60,317 nt of DNA from NCBI GenBank assembly GCA_017540605.1, contig JAFYAS010000037.1, positions 1 through 60,317 of the forward strand, in the 5' to 3' direction. Source of the DNA: Lachnospiraceae bacterium. GTDB lineage: Bacteria > Bacillota > Clostridia > Lachnospirales > Lachnospiraceae. Below the pieces are notes generated by a model. The model saw only the letters and a program-made list of their open reading frames with translations, ran no database searches and was not told the DNA's origin. Numbering within the stretch: the first letter of the stretch is position 1; every line of letters begins with the position of its first letter. Positions 46,201 to 55,531 of this stretch are shown here, one piece after another. Both the position numbers and the translations under genes were made by a program.

Positions 46201-49200
46201 ATGTACGAAAAGGTTTCAACCGACATGAATTTCGTTGATCGTGAGAACAAGGTTCTCAAGTTTTGGAACGACAACGAGATATTTAAGAAGAGTATCGACA
46301 CAAAGGAAGGCATGCCCTCCTACACATTTTTTGACGGACCTCCTACGGCCAATGGAAAGCCCCACATAGGACATGTCCTTACCCGTGTTATCAAGGATAT
46401 GATACCAAGATACAAGACTATGAAGGGACACAGCATTGTAAGAAAGGCCGGATGGGATACTCATGGTCTTCCCGTTGAGCTTGAGGTTGAAAAGCTTCTC
46501 GGTATAGATGGAAAGGAGCAGATCGAGGAATACGGTTTGGATCCCTTTATCCAAAAATGTAAAGAAAGCGTATGGAAATATAAGGGTATGTGGGAGGAAT
46601 TCTCCGGCAAGGTTGGTTTCTGGGCCGACATGGATGATCCTTATGTTACCTACCATAATGATTTTATCGAGTCTGAATGGTGGGCTTTAAAGCAGATCTG
46701 GGATAAGGGCCTTTTATACAAGGGCTTTAAGATCGTGCCCTATTGCCCTCGTTGCGGTACCCCTCTTTCATCACACGAGGTAGCACAGGGCTATAAGCTT
46801 GTAAAGGAGCGCTCAGCTATCGTTCGCTTTAAGGTGATCGGTGAGGATGCTTATTTCCTTGCATGGACCACCACACCCTGGACACTTCCTTCCAATGTGG
46901 CGCTCTGCGTGAATCCTGAGGAGACATATGTAAAGGTGAAGGCAGCAGACGGTTATACCTATTATATGGCAAAGGCTCTTCTTGATACTGTGCTTGGTAA
47001 GCTTTCTGAGGATGGTAAACCCGCTTATGAGATCCTTGAGACCTATGTAGGTACTGATCTTGAGCATAAGGAATATGAACCCCTCTTTGCATGTGCAGGT
47101 GAGTCTGCAGCAAAGCAGAAAAAGAAGGCGCATTTTGTTACCTGTGACAGCTATGTTACTATGTCAGACGGTACGGGTATCGTACATATAGCACCTGCCT
47201 TTGGTGAGGATGATGCCAATGTTGGAAGAAAGTATGATCTTCCATTTGTTCAGTTTGTTGACGGCAAGGGTAATATGACCGAGGAGACTCCCTTTGCGGG
47301 ACTCTTTGTAAAGGATGCGGATCCCAAGGTTTTGGTTGACCTTGAAAGCCGTGGACTTCTTTTTGATGCTCCTAAGTTTGAGCATGATTATCCTTTCTGC
47401 TGGAGATGCGACACACCGCTTATCTACTATGCAAGAGATTCGTGGTTTATAAAGATGACAGAGGTCAGAGACGACCTTGTAAAGAATAATGATACTGTAA
47501 ACTGGATCCCTGAGTCTATCGGAAAGGGACGTTTCGGAGACTGGTTAAAGAATGTTCAGGACTGGGGTCTTTCAAGAAACCGTTATTGGGGTACTCCTCT
47601 TAATATCTGGGAGTGTGAGTGCGGTTGCCGTCATTCCATCGGCTCTATTGAAGAGCTAAAGTCTATGAGTGACAACTGCCCTGACGAGATCGAGCTTCAC
47701 AGACCGTATATCGATGCTGTGACTATTAAGTGTCCCGATTGCGGCAAGGAGATGCATCGTGTACCTGAGGTAATAGACTGCTGGTTCGATTCAGGTTCTA
47801 TGCCCTTTGCACAGTGGCATTATCCCTTTGAGAACAAGGATATCTTTGAAAAGCAGTTCCCTGCTGACTTTATCTCAGAGGCAGTGGATCAGACCAGAGG
47901 TTGGTTCTATTCATTGATGGCTATTTCAACTCTGCTCTTTAACAAGGCCCCCTATAAGAATGTCATCGTACTCGGTCATGTTCAGGATAAGGACGGACAG
48001 AAGATGAGTAAGTCAAAGGGTAACGCTGTTGATCCTATGGAGGCACTCAACAAGTATGGTGCTGATGCTATCCGTTGGTATTTCTATACCAATTCGGCTC
48101 CCTGGCTTCCCAACCGTTTCCACGAGGATGCCGTTATCGAGGGACAGAGAAAGTTCATGGGCACACTATGGAATACCTATGCCTTCTTCGTTCTTTATGC
48201 CGATATAGATGAATTTGATCCTACGAAGTATGAGCTTGACTACGAGAAGCTTTCTGTAATGGATAAATGGTTGCTTTCAAGACTCAATTCAGCTGTGAAG
48301 GCAGCAGATGGCAACCTTGCGGATTACAAGATACCCGAGGCCTGCAAGGCTCTTTCGGAGTTTGTAGATGAAATGAGTAACTGGTATGTAAGAATAGGCC
48401 GTGAGCGTTTCTGGGCAAAGGGTATGGAGCAGGATAAGATCAATGCATATATGACTCTTTATACTGCACTTGTTACCATATCAACTGCAGCAGCTCCCAT
48501 GATCCCCTTCATGACAGAGGATATCTATCAGAATCTCGTAAGAAGATTTTCTGATTCAGCTCCGGAGTCTATACATTTGACAGATTATCCTGAGGTTGTT
48601 GATGCATTTATCGATAGTGAGCTTGAGACCAATATGGGCGAGGTGCTCCGTATTGTTGAGAAGGGTCGTGCTGCAAGAAATACAGCAAATATCAAGAACC
48701 GTCAGCCTATTGGAAAAATGTATGTTAAGGCTGAGAAGACTGTTCCTGAGTTCTTTATCGAGATCATCGAGAATGAGCTGAATGTGAAGAGCGTTGAATT
48801 TACTGATGATGTTTCAGCATTTACAACATATACCTTCAAGCCTCAGCTTCGTACTGTAGGACCTAAGTATGGAAAGCAGCTTGGTGGCATCAGAGAGTAT
48901 CTTGCAAATGTTGACGGCAACAAGGCATACGCAGATCTCAAGGCAAAGGGTGCTATAAAATTTGATGTGGACGGTGTCGAGGTTTCTCTTTCCGAGGAGG
49001 ATCTGCTTATCGATACCGGAAAGATAGAGGGCTTTGTAACAGAGGCTGACAATTATGTAACTGTGGTACTCGATACCAATCTTTCGGAAGAACTCCTTAA
49101 TGAGGGCTTCCTTCGTGAGGTTATCTCAAAGGTTCAGACCATGAGAAAGGATTCGGGCTTTGAGGTAACAGACAGGATTACCATTTTCATCGAAGGCAAT

Positions 49201-49350
49201 GATAAATTGGCTGATATACTGAAGGCTCAGGAGAATGAGTTAAAGGGTATCGTGCTTGCTGATGAGGTGAAGTATGGCGAGACCACAGACAATTCCAAGG
49301 AATGGAATATCAACGGCGAGAAGGTAAGTATTGGAGTAAAGAAGAACTAA
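46201..49350 (+). CDS. ileS: Isoleucyl-tRNA synthetase
   Basis: This 1049-residue class I synthetase has the HIGH motif as HIGH (residues 55-58, after NGKP) and KMSKS at 601-605. An editing domain lies between (AWTTTPWTLPSNVAL), followed by the tRNA anticodon-binding domain and a long C-terminal extension. The size and the CPRCG, CWRCDTP and CPDCG cysteine pairs fit the larger, eukaryote-like IleS type; that assignment is an inference. The ribosome site is AAGGAGC. Confidence 0.97.
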   Translation: MYEKVSTDMNFVDRENKVLKFWNDNEIFKKSIDTKEGMPSYTFFDGPPTANGKPHIGHVLTRVIKDMIPRYKTMKGHSIVRKAGWDTHGLPVELEVEKLLGIDGKEQIEEYGLDPFIQKCKESVWKYKGMWEEFSGKVGFWADMDDPYVTYHNDFIESEWWALKQIWDKGLLYKGFKIVPYCPRCGTPLSSHEVAQGYKLVKERSAIVRFKVIGEDAYFLAWTTTPWTLPSNVALCVNPEETYVKVKAADGYTYYMAKALLDTVLGKLSEDGKPAYEILETYVGTDLEHKEYEPLFACAGESAAKQKKKAHFVTCDSYVTMSDGTGIVHIAPAFGEDDANVGRKYDLPFVQFVDGKGNMTEETPFAGLFVKDADPKVLVDLESRGLLFDAPKFEHDYPFCWRCDTPLIYYARDSWFIKMTEVRDDLVKNNDTVNWIPESIGKGRFGDWLKNVQDWGLSRNRYWGTPLNIWECECGCRHSIGSIEELKSMSDNCPDEIELHRPYIDAVTIKCPDCGKEMHRVPEVIDCWFDSGSMPFAQWHYPFENKDIFEKQFPADFISEAVDQTRGWFYSLMAISTLLFNKAPYKNVIVLGHVQDKDGQKMSKSKGNAVDPMEALNKYGADAIRWYFYTNSAPWLPNRFHEDAVIEGQRKFMGTLWNTYAFFVLYADIDEFDPTKYELDYEKLSVMDKWLLSRLNSAVKAADGNLADYKIPEACKALSEFVDEMSNWYVRIGRERFWAKGMEQDKINAYMTLYTALVTISTAAAPMIPFMTEDIYQNLVRRFSDSAPESIHLTDYPEVVDAFIDSELETNMGEVLRIVEKGRAARNTANIKNRQPIGKMYVKAEKTVPEFFIEIIENELNVKSVEFTDDVSAFTTYTFKPQLRTVGPKYGKQLGGIREYLANVDGNKAYADLKAKGAIKFDVDGVEVSLSEEDLLIDTGKIEGFVTEADNYVTVVLDTNLSEELLNEGFLREVISKVQTMRKDSGFEVTDRITIFIEGNDKLADILKAQENELKGIVLADEVKYGETTDNSKEWNINGEKVSIGVKKN

Positions 49351-49389
49351 TATGATATAACTTGTCATTAGAGAAAGTGGGGTGTTTCT

Positions 49390-50403
49390 ATGGCAAATTT
49401 TGCTGATATTATCGGACATGAGGATATCATACAGCATTTTAAGATGAGTATTGAGAGGAATATGGTGAGCCATGCCTATATCATAAATGGTGAGAAGGGT
49501 TCGGGAAAGAAGACTCTTACCAAGGTTATAGCGAAGACCTTGGAGTGTGAGAGCGGTGATCCTGATGCCTGTGATAATTGCCATTCCTGTAAGCAGGCTG
49601 ATTCGGGTAATCATCCCGATATCAAGTGGATCACCCACGACAAGCCCAATCTTATCAGTATAGATGAGGTGAGGGAACAGATAAACGATGATATCATCAA
49701 GAAACCCTATACTGATGGCGAATATACAAGCAGATATAAGATCTATATAGTAAATGATGCGCATCTGTTGAATCCGCAGGCTCAGAATGCTCTTCTAAAG
49801 ACTATTGAAGAGCCTCCTGAGTATGCCATCATTTTCCTTCTGACCAACAATTTAGACAAGCTTCTTCCTACCATCGTTTCACGTTGTGTGGTACTTAATA
49901 TGAAGCCTGTCAGAGAGATGGATGTGATCAATTATCTGACCACGGTTTTAAATGTACCCGAGGAGCAGGCTTATTTCTCTGAGAGATTTGCTTTCGGAAA
50001 TCTGGGCAAAGCCGTAAGGCTTGCTACCTCAGAGAATTATAAAGAGATAAGGGATACCACAGTACGTCTGCTTCGTCAGATCTACAATATGGAAACCGAG
50101 GATATTCTTGCAGTGGCGAAGAGGCTTTCGGATTATCGCTTGGATATGCAGGATCTGATGGATATCATGCAGATGTGGTACAGGGATATCTTGATGTTCA
50201 AGATCACCAATTCCCCGAATCAGCTGGTATTCAAAGACGAGTACACTGCTATGAAGAAGCAGTCTGCTCATATTTCCTACGAGGGAATAGACAATGTCAT
50301 AAAGGCATTGGACAAGATGAAGCTTAGACTTGAGGCAAATGTCAATTTTGACGTGGCCATGGAGCTTCTCTTGATGACAATAAAGGAGAATTACAATGGT
50401 TGA
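49390..50403 (+). CDS. holB: DNA polymerase III delta-prime subunit
   Basis: This 337-residue clamp-loader subunit has the P-loop GEKGSGKKTLTK, a cysteine cluster (CESGDPDACDNCHSC) for zinc and the SRC-type motif IVSRCVVLNM. It works with DnaX and HolA to load the sliding clamp. It overlaps ricT by 8 bp, so the two are translationally coupled. Confidence 0.95.
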   Translation: MANFADIIGHEDIIQHFKMSIERNMVSHAYIINGEKGSGKKTLTKVIAKTLECESGDPDACDNCHSCKQADSGNHPDIKWITHDKPNLISIDEVREQINDDIIKKPYTDGEYTSRYKIYIVNDAHLLNPQAQNALLKTIEEPPEYAIIFLLTNNLDKLLPTIVSRCVVLNMKPVREMDVINYLTTVLNVPEEQAYFSERFAFGNLGKAVRLATSENYKEIRDTTVRLLRQIYNMETEDILAVAKRLSDYRLDMQDLMDIMQMWYRDILMFKITNSPNQLVFKDEYTAMKKQSAHISYEGIDNVIKALDKMKLRLEANVNFDVAMELLLMTIKENYNG

Positions 50404-51310
50404 GGTTATAGGAGTTCGTTTTAGGGAGAATGGTAAGATATACTATTTCGACCCCAAGGACTTTAACGTAGAGGTGGGACAGCATGTCATAGTTGAGACC
50501 ATCAGAGGAGTTGAGTACGGAAAGGTTGTGCTTGGCAGAAGGCAGATAGACGATCAGAAGATTGTTTCTTCACTAAAGCCTATCATCCGCGTCGCAACAC
50601 CCCAGGATGACAAGAGGAATATAGAGAACAAGGAAAAGGCGAAGGAGGCATATACTATATGTCTTGACAAGATCGCAAAGCGCGGTCTGAAGATGAAGCT
50701 CATTGATTCAGAATATACATTTGACAACAACAAGGTGCTTTTCTACTTCACTGCAGATGGAAGGATAGATTTCAGGGAGCTTGTAAAGGATCTGGCAGCA
50801 GTATTCAGAACAAGGATAGAGCTTAGACAGATCGGAGTGAGAGATGAAACGAAGATCGTGGGCGGTATCGGTATCTGCGGAAGAGAGCTTTGCTGCCACA
50901 AGCATTTGTCCGACTTTGCACCTGTATCCATCAAGATGGCGAAGGAACAGAATCTTTCCTTAAACCCCACCAAGATTTCCGGAGTGTGCGGAAGACTTAT
51001 GTGTTGTCTAAATCATGAGCAGGCCACCTACGAATACCTTAACGAGAAGCTTCCCAATGTGGGAGATATAGTAAAGACCAAGACCGGTATAAAGGGTGAG
51101 GTCAATTCCGTATCCGTTCTTCGCCAAAAGGTAAAGCTTGTAGTGACTGATGATAACGGAGACAAGGAGATTCAGGAATTCTCTGTGGATGAGCTGAATT
51201 TCAGACCTAAGAAGCGTCGTGACAAATTTGACGGCTTGGATGACAAGGAGCTTAAAAAGCTCGAGGCTTTGGAGCGTCAGGAGGGCAGGTCTAAGCTTGA
51301 CAATGATTGA
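50396..51310 (+). CDS. ricT: RicT (YaaT), PSP1-domain protein
   Basis: This 304-residue PSP1 protein resembles Bacillus YaaT/RicT throughout, with ELRQIGVRDETKIVGGIG, the cysteines of GRELCCHKHL and CGRLMCCLNHEQ that bind Fe-S, and a charged C-terminal tail. In Bacillus RicT forms the Y-complex that steers RNase Y and affects sporulation and biofilm. holB precedes it, as in many Firmicutes. It overlaps the next gene by 8 bp. Confidence 0.96.
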   Translation: MVEVIGVRFRENGKIYYFDPKDFNVEVGQHVIVETIRGVEYGKVVLGRRQIDDQKIVSSLKPIIRVATPQDDKRNIENKEKAKEAYTICLDKIAKRGLKMKLIDSEYTFDNNKVLFYFTADGRIDFRELVKDLAAVFRTRIELRQIGVRDETKIVGGIGICGRELCCHKHLSDFAPVSIKMAKEQNLSLNPTKISGVCGRLMCCLNHEQATYEYLNEKLPNVGDIVKTKTGIKGEVNSVSVLRQKVKLVVTDDNGDKEIQEFSVDELNFRPKKRRDKFDGLDDKELKKLEALERQEGRSKLDND

Positions 51311-52022
51311 TGTACCTCTTTATGAAAATGAGAGAATAGATGATCTTCAGCTAAATGGACTGCATATTATTCAGAATACTATGGGCTTCTGTTTCGGAGT
51401 TGATGCTGTACTCCTTTCCGACTTTTGCAAAGATAGGATAGGAAAGGGTGCGAAGGTCTTGGATATGGGGACAGGTACGGGAATCATCCCTATACTCCTT
51501 ACAGAAAAGACTAAAGCATCCTATTTTACCGCTATTGATATACAGGAGCAATGTGTTGATATGGCAACTCGGAGCGTTCTTATGAACGGTCTTTCTGATA
51601 GGATGGATGTGCGTTTGTGTGACATAAAGGCAGCAGGAGATACATTTCCTGCTGCTTCTTTTGATGTGATCACCACGAATCCCCCCTATATGATAGCTGA
51701 TCATGGGCTATTAAATCCCAACGAGCCGAAGAATATCTCAAGGCATGAGATACTTTGTGACCTAAAGGATATAGTGTCAAATTCAGCGAAGCTACTTTGT
51801 CCCGGTGGAAGGCTTTTCATGATACATAAGCCCTTTAGACTGGTAGAGATATTTGAGGCTATGAGAGAAAATAAAATCGAGCCCAAAAGGATGCAGCTTG
51901 TGCATTCCTATATCGATAAGGAGCCGACCATGGTAATGATAGAGGGCATAAGAGGCGGCAATCCAAGACTTAAGATAGAGCCACCCATAATAATGTATAA
52001 AAGAGAAGAGGAGAATAAATAA
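51303..52022 (+). CDS. tRNA1(Val) adenine-N6 methyltransferase-like protein
   Basis: This 239-residue Rossmann methyltransferase of the TrmN6/YfiC group has the SAM-binding loop VLDMGTGTGIIPILL and the catalytic NPPY (TTNPPYMI), with the N-terminal LNGLHIIQNTMGFCFGVDAVLLS element typical of these enzymes. In Firmicutes the same gene (yabB) follows ricT. The start at 51303 overlaps the ricT stop; longer in-frame starts lie inside ricT. Confidence 0.88.
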   Translation: MIDVPLYENERIDDLQLNGLHIIQNTMGFCFGVDAVLLSDFCKDRIGKGAKVLDMGTGTGIIPILLTEKTKASYFTAIDIQEQCVDMATRSVLMNGLSDRMDVRLCDIKAAGDTFPAASFDVITTNPPYMIADHGLLNPNEPKNISRHEILCDLKDIVSNSAKLLCPGGRLFMIHKPFRLVEIFEAMRENKIEPKRMQLVHSYIDKEPTMVMIEGIRGGNPRLKIEPPIIMYKREEENK

Positions 52023-52763
52023 ATGTTAAAGACAGTGATACTTGCGGCGGGTAAGGGAACAAGGATGGAATCGGAGCTTCCTAAGGTTGTGCATGAAGCA
52101 ATGGGTGAGATGATGGTAACCCATGTGATAAATGCAGCGGTTGCTGCGGGCTCAAAGGATATCTGCCTTGTGGTAGGCCATCAGGCAGAGCTTGTAAAAA
52201 AGAAGGTGGAGGACAGATTCACAGAGCTTTCTCTTCGTTTTGTTGAACAGACTGAACAACTTGGAACCGGCCATGCCGTAAAATGCGCAAAGGATTTTAT
52301 CGGAGATGAAGGTGATGTGATGGTTCTTTGTGGAGATACACCGCTTATTACGGCGAAAACCCTTAAAAAGCTCTATGATGAACACAAGAAATCAGGAAAC
52401 GGCGCAACAGTACTGACAGCAGTTCTTCCTGATGCCACCGGCTATGGTAGGATCATCAGAGACAAGGATGGATTTCTTGAAAAGATCGTTGAACAAAAGG
52501 ATGCCACTCCTGAGGAAGCAGCTGTTAAAGAGATCAACTCAGGAATGTATGTGTTTAATTCGAATGCTCTTTCAAGGGCTCTTTTGATGCTAAACAACGA
52601 CAATGCCCAAGGGGAATATTATTTAACCGATACCCTTGAGATCATTAAGAATGAGATAGGTATGAAGGTAGGAGCTGTTGCCTCTGATGATCTTGATGAT
52701 ATAAAGGGTGTGAATACAAAGGCTCAGCTTAAAGAGGCTGAGGATATTATGAAGGCAAGGTGA
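52023..52763 (+). CDS. GlmU-like uridylyltransferase, single domain
   Basis: This 246-residue nucleotidyltransferase matches the N-terminal half of GlmU: LAAGKGTRMESELPKVVH, EQTEQLGTGHAV, CGDTPLI, GYGRIIRD and NSGMYVFN. It lacks the left-handed beta-helix acetyltransferase half (GlmU is normally about 450 residues). The 51-bp gap after the stop shows no remnant of it. It probably makes UDP-sugars from a 1-phosphate; acetylation would need another protein. The start abuts the preceding stop (TAAATG). Confidence 0.88.
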   Translation: MLKTVILAAGKGTRMESELPKVVHEAMGEMMVTHVINAAVAAGSKDICLVVGHQAELVKKKVEDRFTELSLRFVEQTEQLGTGHAVKCAKDFIGDEGDVMVLCGDTPLITAKTLKKLYDEHKKSGNGATVLTAVLPDATGYGRIIRDKDGFLEKIVEQKDATPEEAAVKEINSGMYVFNSNALSRALLMLNNDNAQGEYYLTDTLEIIKNEIGMKVGAVASDDLDDIKGVNTKAQLKEAEDIMKAR

Positions 52764-52814
52764 CATTTTTTCGGCCCTGAATAGCTACGAAACAGGAATA
52801 TAACGGACATCCTT

Positions 52815-53867
52815 ATGAAGATATTATGTGTGATGACAGGCGGAACCATCGGCTCCGCAATAAGTGACAATTTGATAGACACCAGTAAAAATGCAGAGGG
52901 TGAGATAGGTAGGCTAATACGCTCCTATGATGTTGAAGCGGACATTGTGAGTCCTTATACCATATTAAGTGAGAATTTAAGCCTTTCTCATGTTCTTGCT
53001 TTGGCTGCCTGCATAAAAAAGAATATAAGAAGGGAGCATGTTGGTGTTCTTGTGACCCATGGGACTGATACTCTTCAATATACTGCAGCCGGGCTTTTTT
53101 ATCTTCTTGAAGGACTTAGTATACCGGTGGTCCTGGTATCAGCAAATTATGTATTATCTGATAAAAGGTCAAATGGAGTAGCGAACCTTTCAGGTGCTTT
53201 GGAATTTTTGAAAACCGAGCATGCTCCCGGGGTATTCATAGCCTACAAAAACAATGTTACACCTGATGGAAAATACACGGAAGGACTTATTAAGGCATCT
53301 CCGGTAGTTCTTTATAATGCAGAGAGAACCCTTGCTCACATGGCTTATTCAGATGCTCTTACTTCTCTGCCTCCCGAGGATGTAAAAAAGATCGAAGACC
53401 CCGAGGCAAAGAGACAGTTCATCAGCAACAAGGATATCTTTTCTCAGGTATTTGATGAAATGATAAATGAAAAGCTTTCGGGACTTTTTGAGCTTTCCGA
53501 TGATGAAATCGTAAATGCGATAAAGAAGCTTAAGCGAAGGAAAACAGGTCCTCTTTTCTTCCATATACATCCGGGAATGTATTATCCCACACCGACTCCG
53601 GATATGGGAGCGATACTTATAGAGACATATCATTCGGGCACTCTCCCCATGGATAGCGAGGCCTTCAGAGTTTTTCTTCGAAGTGCCAAGAATTATGAAC
53701 TACCTGTATTTCTTGCAGGCTGTAGGGAGTATGAAGACCTTTACGCAAGTACAAGAGATTATGAAAGTGAGGGACTTCACATATTAAAAAAAGCATCCCC
53801 CTTGGCGATGTATATGAAGCTTTCACTTTGTCTGCTTTTTGGACTGGATCCGGTTATATACATGTAA
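52815..53867 (+). CDS. L-asparaginase (type I/II family)
   Basis: This 350-residue amidohydrolase has the nucleophile motif CVMTGGTIGS (Thr11) and the second motif THGTDTLQYTA that supplies Thr-Asp. It has no signal peptide, so it is cytoplasmic. It hydrolyses asparagine to aspartate and ammonia; glutaminase activity cannot be excluded. It ends in a strong shared terminator with mscL. Confidence 0.9.
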   Translation: MKILCVMTGGTIGSAISDNLIDTSKNAEGEIGRLIRSYDVEADIVSPYTILSENLSLSHVLALAACIKKNIRREHVGVLVTHGTDTLQYTAAGLFYLLEGLSIPVVLVSANYVLSDKRSNGVANLSGALEFLKTEHAPGVFIAYKNNVTPDGKYTEGLIKASPVVLYNAERTLAHMAYSDALTSLPPEDVKKIEDPEAKRQFISNKDIFSQVFDEMINEKLSGLFELSDDEIVNAIKKLKRRKTGPLFFHIHPGMYYPTPTPDMGAILIETYHSGTLPMDSEAFRVFLRSAKNYELPVFLAGCREYEDLYASTRDYESEGLHILKKASPLAMYMKLSLCLLFGLDPVIYM

Positions 53868-53899
53868 AAAAGCTGTGGCTTTCACGCCACAGCTTTTTT
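53866..53899. terminator. Bidirectional terminator between asparaginase and mscL
   Basis: AAAAAAGCTGTGGC pairs perfectly with GCCACAGCTTTTTT around a 6-nt loop. A-run and T-run on either side serve both strands. Confidence 0.92.
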
Positions 53900-53911
53900 G
53901 CTTTATAGTCT

Positions 53912-54358
53912 TTATTCAGCTGCAGGAACCTCAGATGTGCAGTGTGAGCACTTGGTTGCCTTGATGGGAATCTCTTCTAAGCAGAAGGGACATTTTCTTG
54001 TAAGAGGAGCAGCCTCCTCTTCTTTCTTCTTTCCGATAGTCATCATCTTGTTTACTGCCTTTAACAGACAGAAGAGTATAAGTGCGATGATGAGGAAATT
54101 GATGACTGCTGAAAGGAATGCGCCATAGTTGAACTCAACATCGCCTACAGAAAATGATCCGGCTGCAACTAAGATCTGACCGGTCTCGGGATCCTTCTTT
54201 GCACCTCCGGTTATAAGACCGATAAGAGGGGTGATGAAGCTGTCGGTAAGTGCTGTTACGATATTTCCAAATGCAGCACCGATGATAACACCGATAGCCA
54301 TGTCCATTACATTACCCTTAAGGGCGAATTCCTTGAACTCTTCTAAAAATTTCTTCAT
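53912..54358 (-). CDS. mscL: MscL mechanosensitive channel with C-terminal zinc ribbon
   Basis: This 148-residue protein is the large-conductance channel that opens on osmotic downshock. The N-terminus EFKEFALKGNVMDMAIGVIIG and the TM1/TM2 pair are typical. After the normal end of MscL comes a Lys/Glu linker and a zinc ribbon (CPFCLEEIP, then CSHC; C-x2-C-x11-C-x2-C), absent from the textbook protein. The ribosome site is AGGAGGC. Confidence 0.94.
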   Translation of the reverse strand: MKKFLEEFKEFALKGNVMDMAIGVIIGAAFGNIVTALTDSFITPLIGLITGGAKKDPETGQILVAAGSFSVGDVEFNYGAFLSAVINFLIIALILFCLLKAVNKMMTIGKKKEEEAAPLTRKCPFCLEEIPIKATKCSHCTSEVPAAE

Positions 54359-54447
54359 GGTTCATATGCCTCCTGATGATATAGTTTTGTGTTTATACAC
54401 CCCTTTACTTTACTCCATTATAGGATTTTCTGCAAGGGGGTTTTTGT

Positions 54448-55185
54448 TCATCCCTTTAATGAAAGGGGGTGGGTCTTTTGGTGAAAATGAATCAGAGCAA
54501 GATATCCGTTGCTTATATTAAGAGATATATCTCCCACCCTTATTTTTCTATTGTCAATACTTGTAACGTGAGACCAGTTTACGATGCAGCCTTGATGGAT
54601 CTGTATGAAATGTGTGGGATCCAACTGTGACTTTAGGTGCTTTAGGCTCGAATGGGTGCTGTACTTGGAACTCTTGGTGAAGATCCAGGCCATATTTCCG
54701 GACTTTTCGATGTAGAAGATTCCTGAGGTTGCCAGATAAACAGTCCGTCCGTTTGATTTTACGGGAATTCTTGCAGTATCGGGAGATGATAGAGAAACAG
54801 AATAGACTATAAGCGGTATGGTGCGGTCGAGAGCCTTTTCCAAGGATCTATACATAATGGGTTTGGCAATATAGCTTGAAGCACCGCAATCCAATATGTC
54901 ATAGGTTAGGCTTTTATCGGTATGAGCAATGATGAATTGCGTCCTCGAATTAAGGTTTTGGATATGATGTATGAAGGCAGAGCAGTCACTGACTGTTGAA
55001 TAATCCACAATAAAGATATTGAACTCGTAGAATCTGATATCATTTTCCAATTCATCAGGATCATTGAAGTAATGGGGTGCAAAATATATATCGTGCATTT
55101 TTGAATATTCGTTCAAAATCGAAATGATATGGGAATAATGATTCCTATCTCTATCTATAACCGCCAATCCAAAATTCTTATACAT
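54448..55185 (-). CDS. LytTR-family response regulator
   Basis: This 245-residue regulator has a receiver-like N-terminal domain (about 1-125), with acidic residues near the start (DRDRN), a candidate phospho-Asp in FIVDYS and the Lys of IAKP. A LytTR DNA-binding domain follows (about 140-245; IFYIEKSGNMAWIFT, HFIQIHQGCIVNW). This is the AgrA/LytR type. No histidine kinase is adjacent. Its leader carries a REP-like palindrome and another hairpin (55269-55297). Confidence 0.88.
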   Translation of the reverse strand: MYKNFGLAVIDRDRNHYSHIISILNEYSKMHDIYFAPHYFNDPDELENDIRFYEFNIFIVDYSTVSDCSAFIHHIQNLNSRTQFIIAHTDKSLTYDILDCGASSYIAKPIMYRSLEKALDRTIPLIVYSVSLSSPDTARIPVKSNGRTVYLATSGIFYIEKSGNMAWIFTKSSKYSTHSSLKHLKSQLDPTHFIQIHQGCIVNWSHVTSIDNRKIRVGDISLNISNGYLALIHFHQKTHPLSLKG

Positions 55186-55268
55186 ATGATCCCTCCATGC
55201 ACCTACATCCTCATATACTCAAAATGGCGAGTATTCAGAGCTACAGCAAATTGTTACAATTACATGAT

Positions 55269-55350
55269 GTTGGGGTAAAAAATAATTTTTCCCCCAACTG
55301 ATACCACGGATTGCTCCGCTGCTTTGCAACTCCCGCAATCCTGGTATCAT
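55269..55350 (-). repeat. REP-like palindrome, copy 1, plus adjoining hairpin
   Basis: Positions 55291-55343 match 58527-58579 in opposite orientation at 52 of 53 bases. Read on the minus strand it folds as TGATACCA..ATTGC..GTTGC-AAA-GCAGC..GCAAT..TGGTATCA. Beside it TTGGGGTAAAAA pairs with ATTTTTCCCCCAA (55270-55297). Both lie in the untranslated leader of the LytTR gene. Confidence 0.85.
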
Positions 55351-55394
55351 TACATTTTGATGATAGCACAATTTTATAGTATTTCAAGGAATCT

Positions 55395-55485
55395 GTGACA
55401 TTTGGGGGTAAAAAAAGTGACATGCAACTTTTAGTTGCACGTCACTAATATGAAAGTTATCACCAAAAACACCCCCAAATGTCAC
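55395..55485 (-). terminator. mecA terminator nested inside a 15-bp perfect inverted repeat
   Basis: The inner hairpin AGTGAC-TGCAACT / AGTTGCA-GTCACT (55416-55446) is followed on the minus strand by TTTTTTT, a good terminator for mecA. It is enclosed by the perfect outer repeat GTGACATTTGGGGGT (55395-55409) and ACCCCCAAATGTCAC (55471-55485). With the REP palindrome this accounts for most of the 346-bp gap between mecA and the LytTR gene. Confidence 0.85.
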
Positions 55486-55531
55486 CAAAGTATTGATTTC
55501 TACAAACAAGAGGTTTAGACTTGGGTGCACA

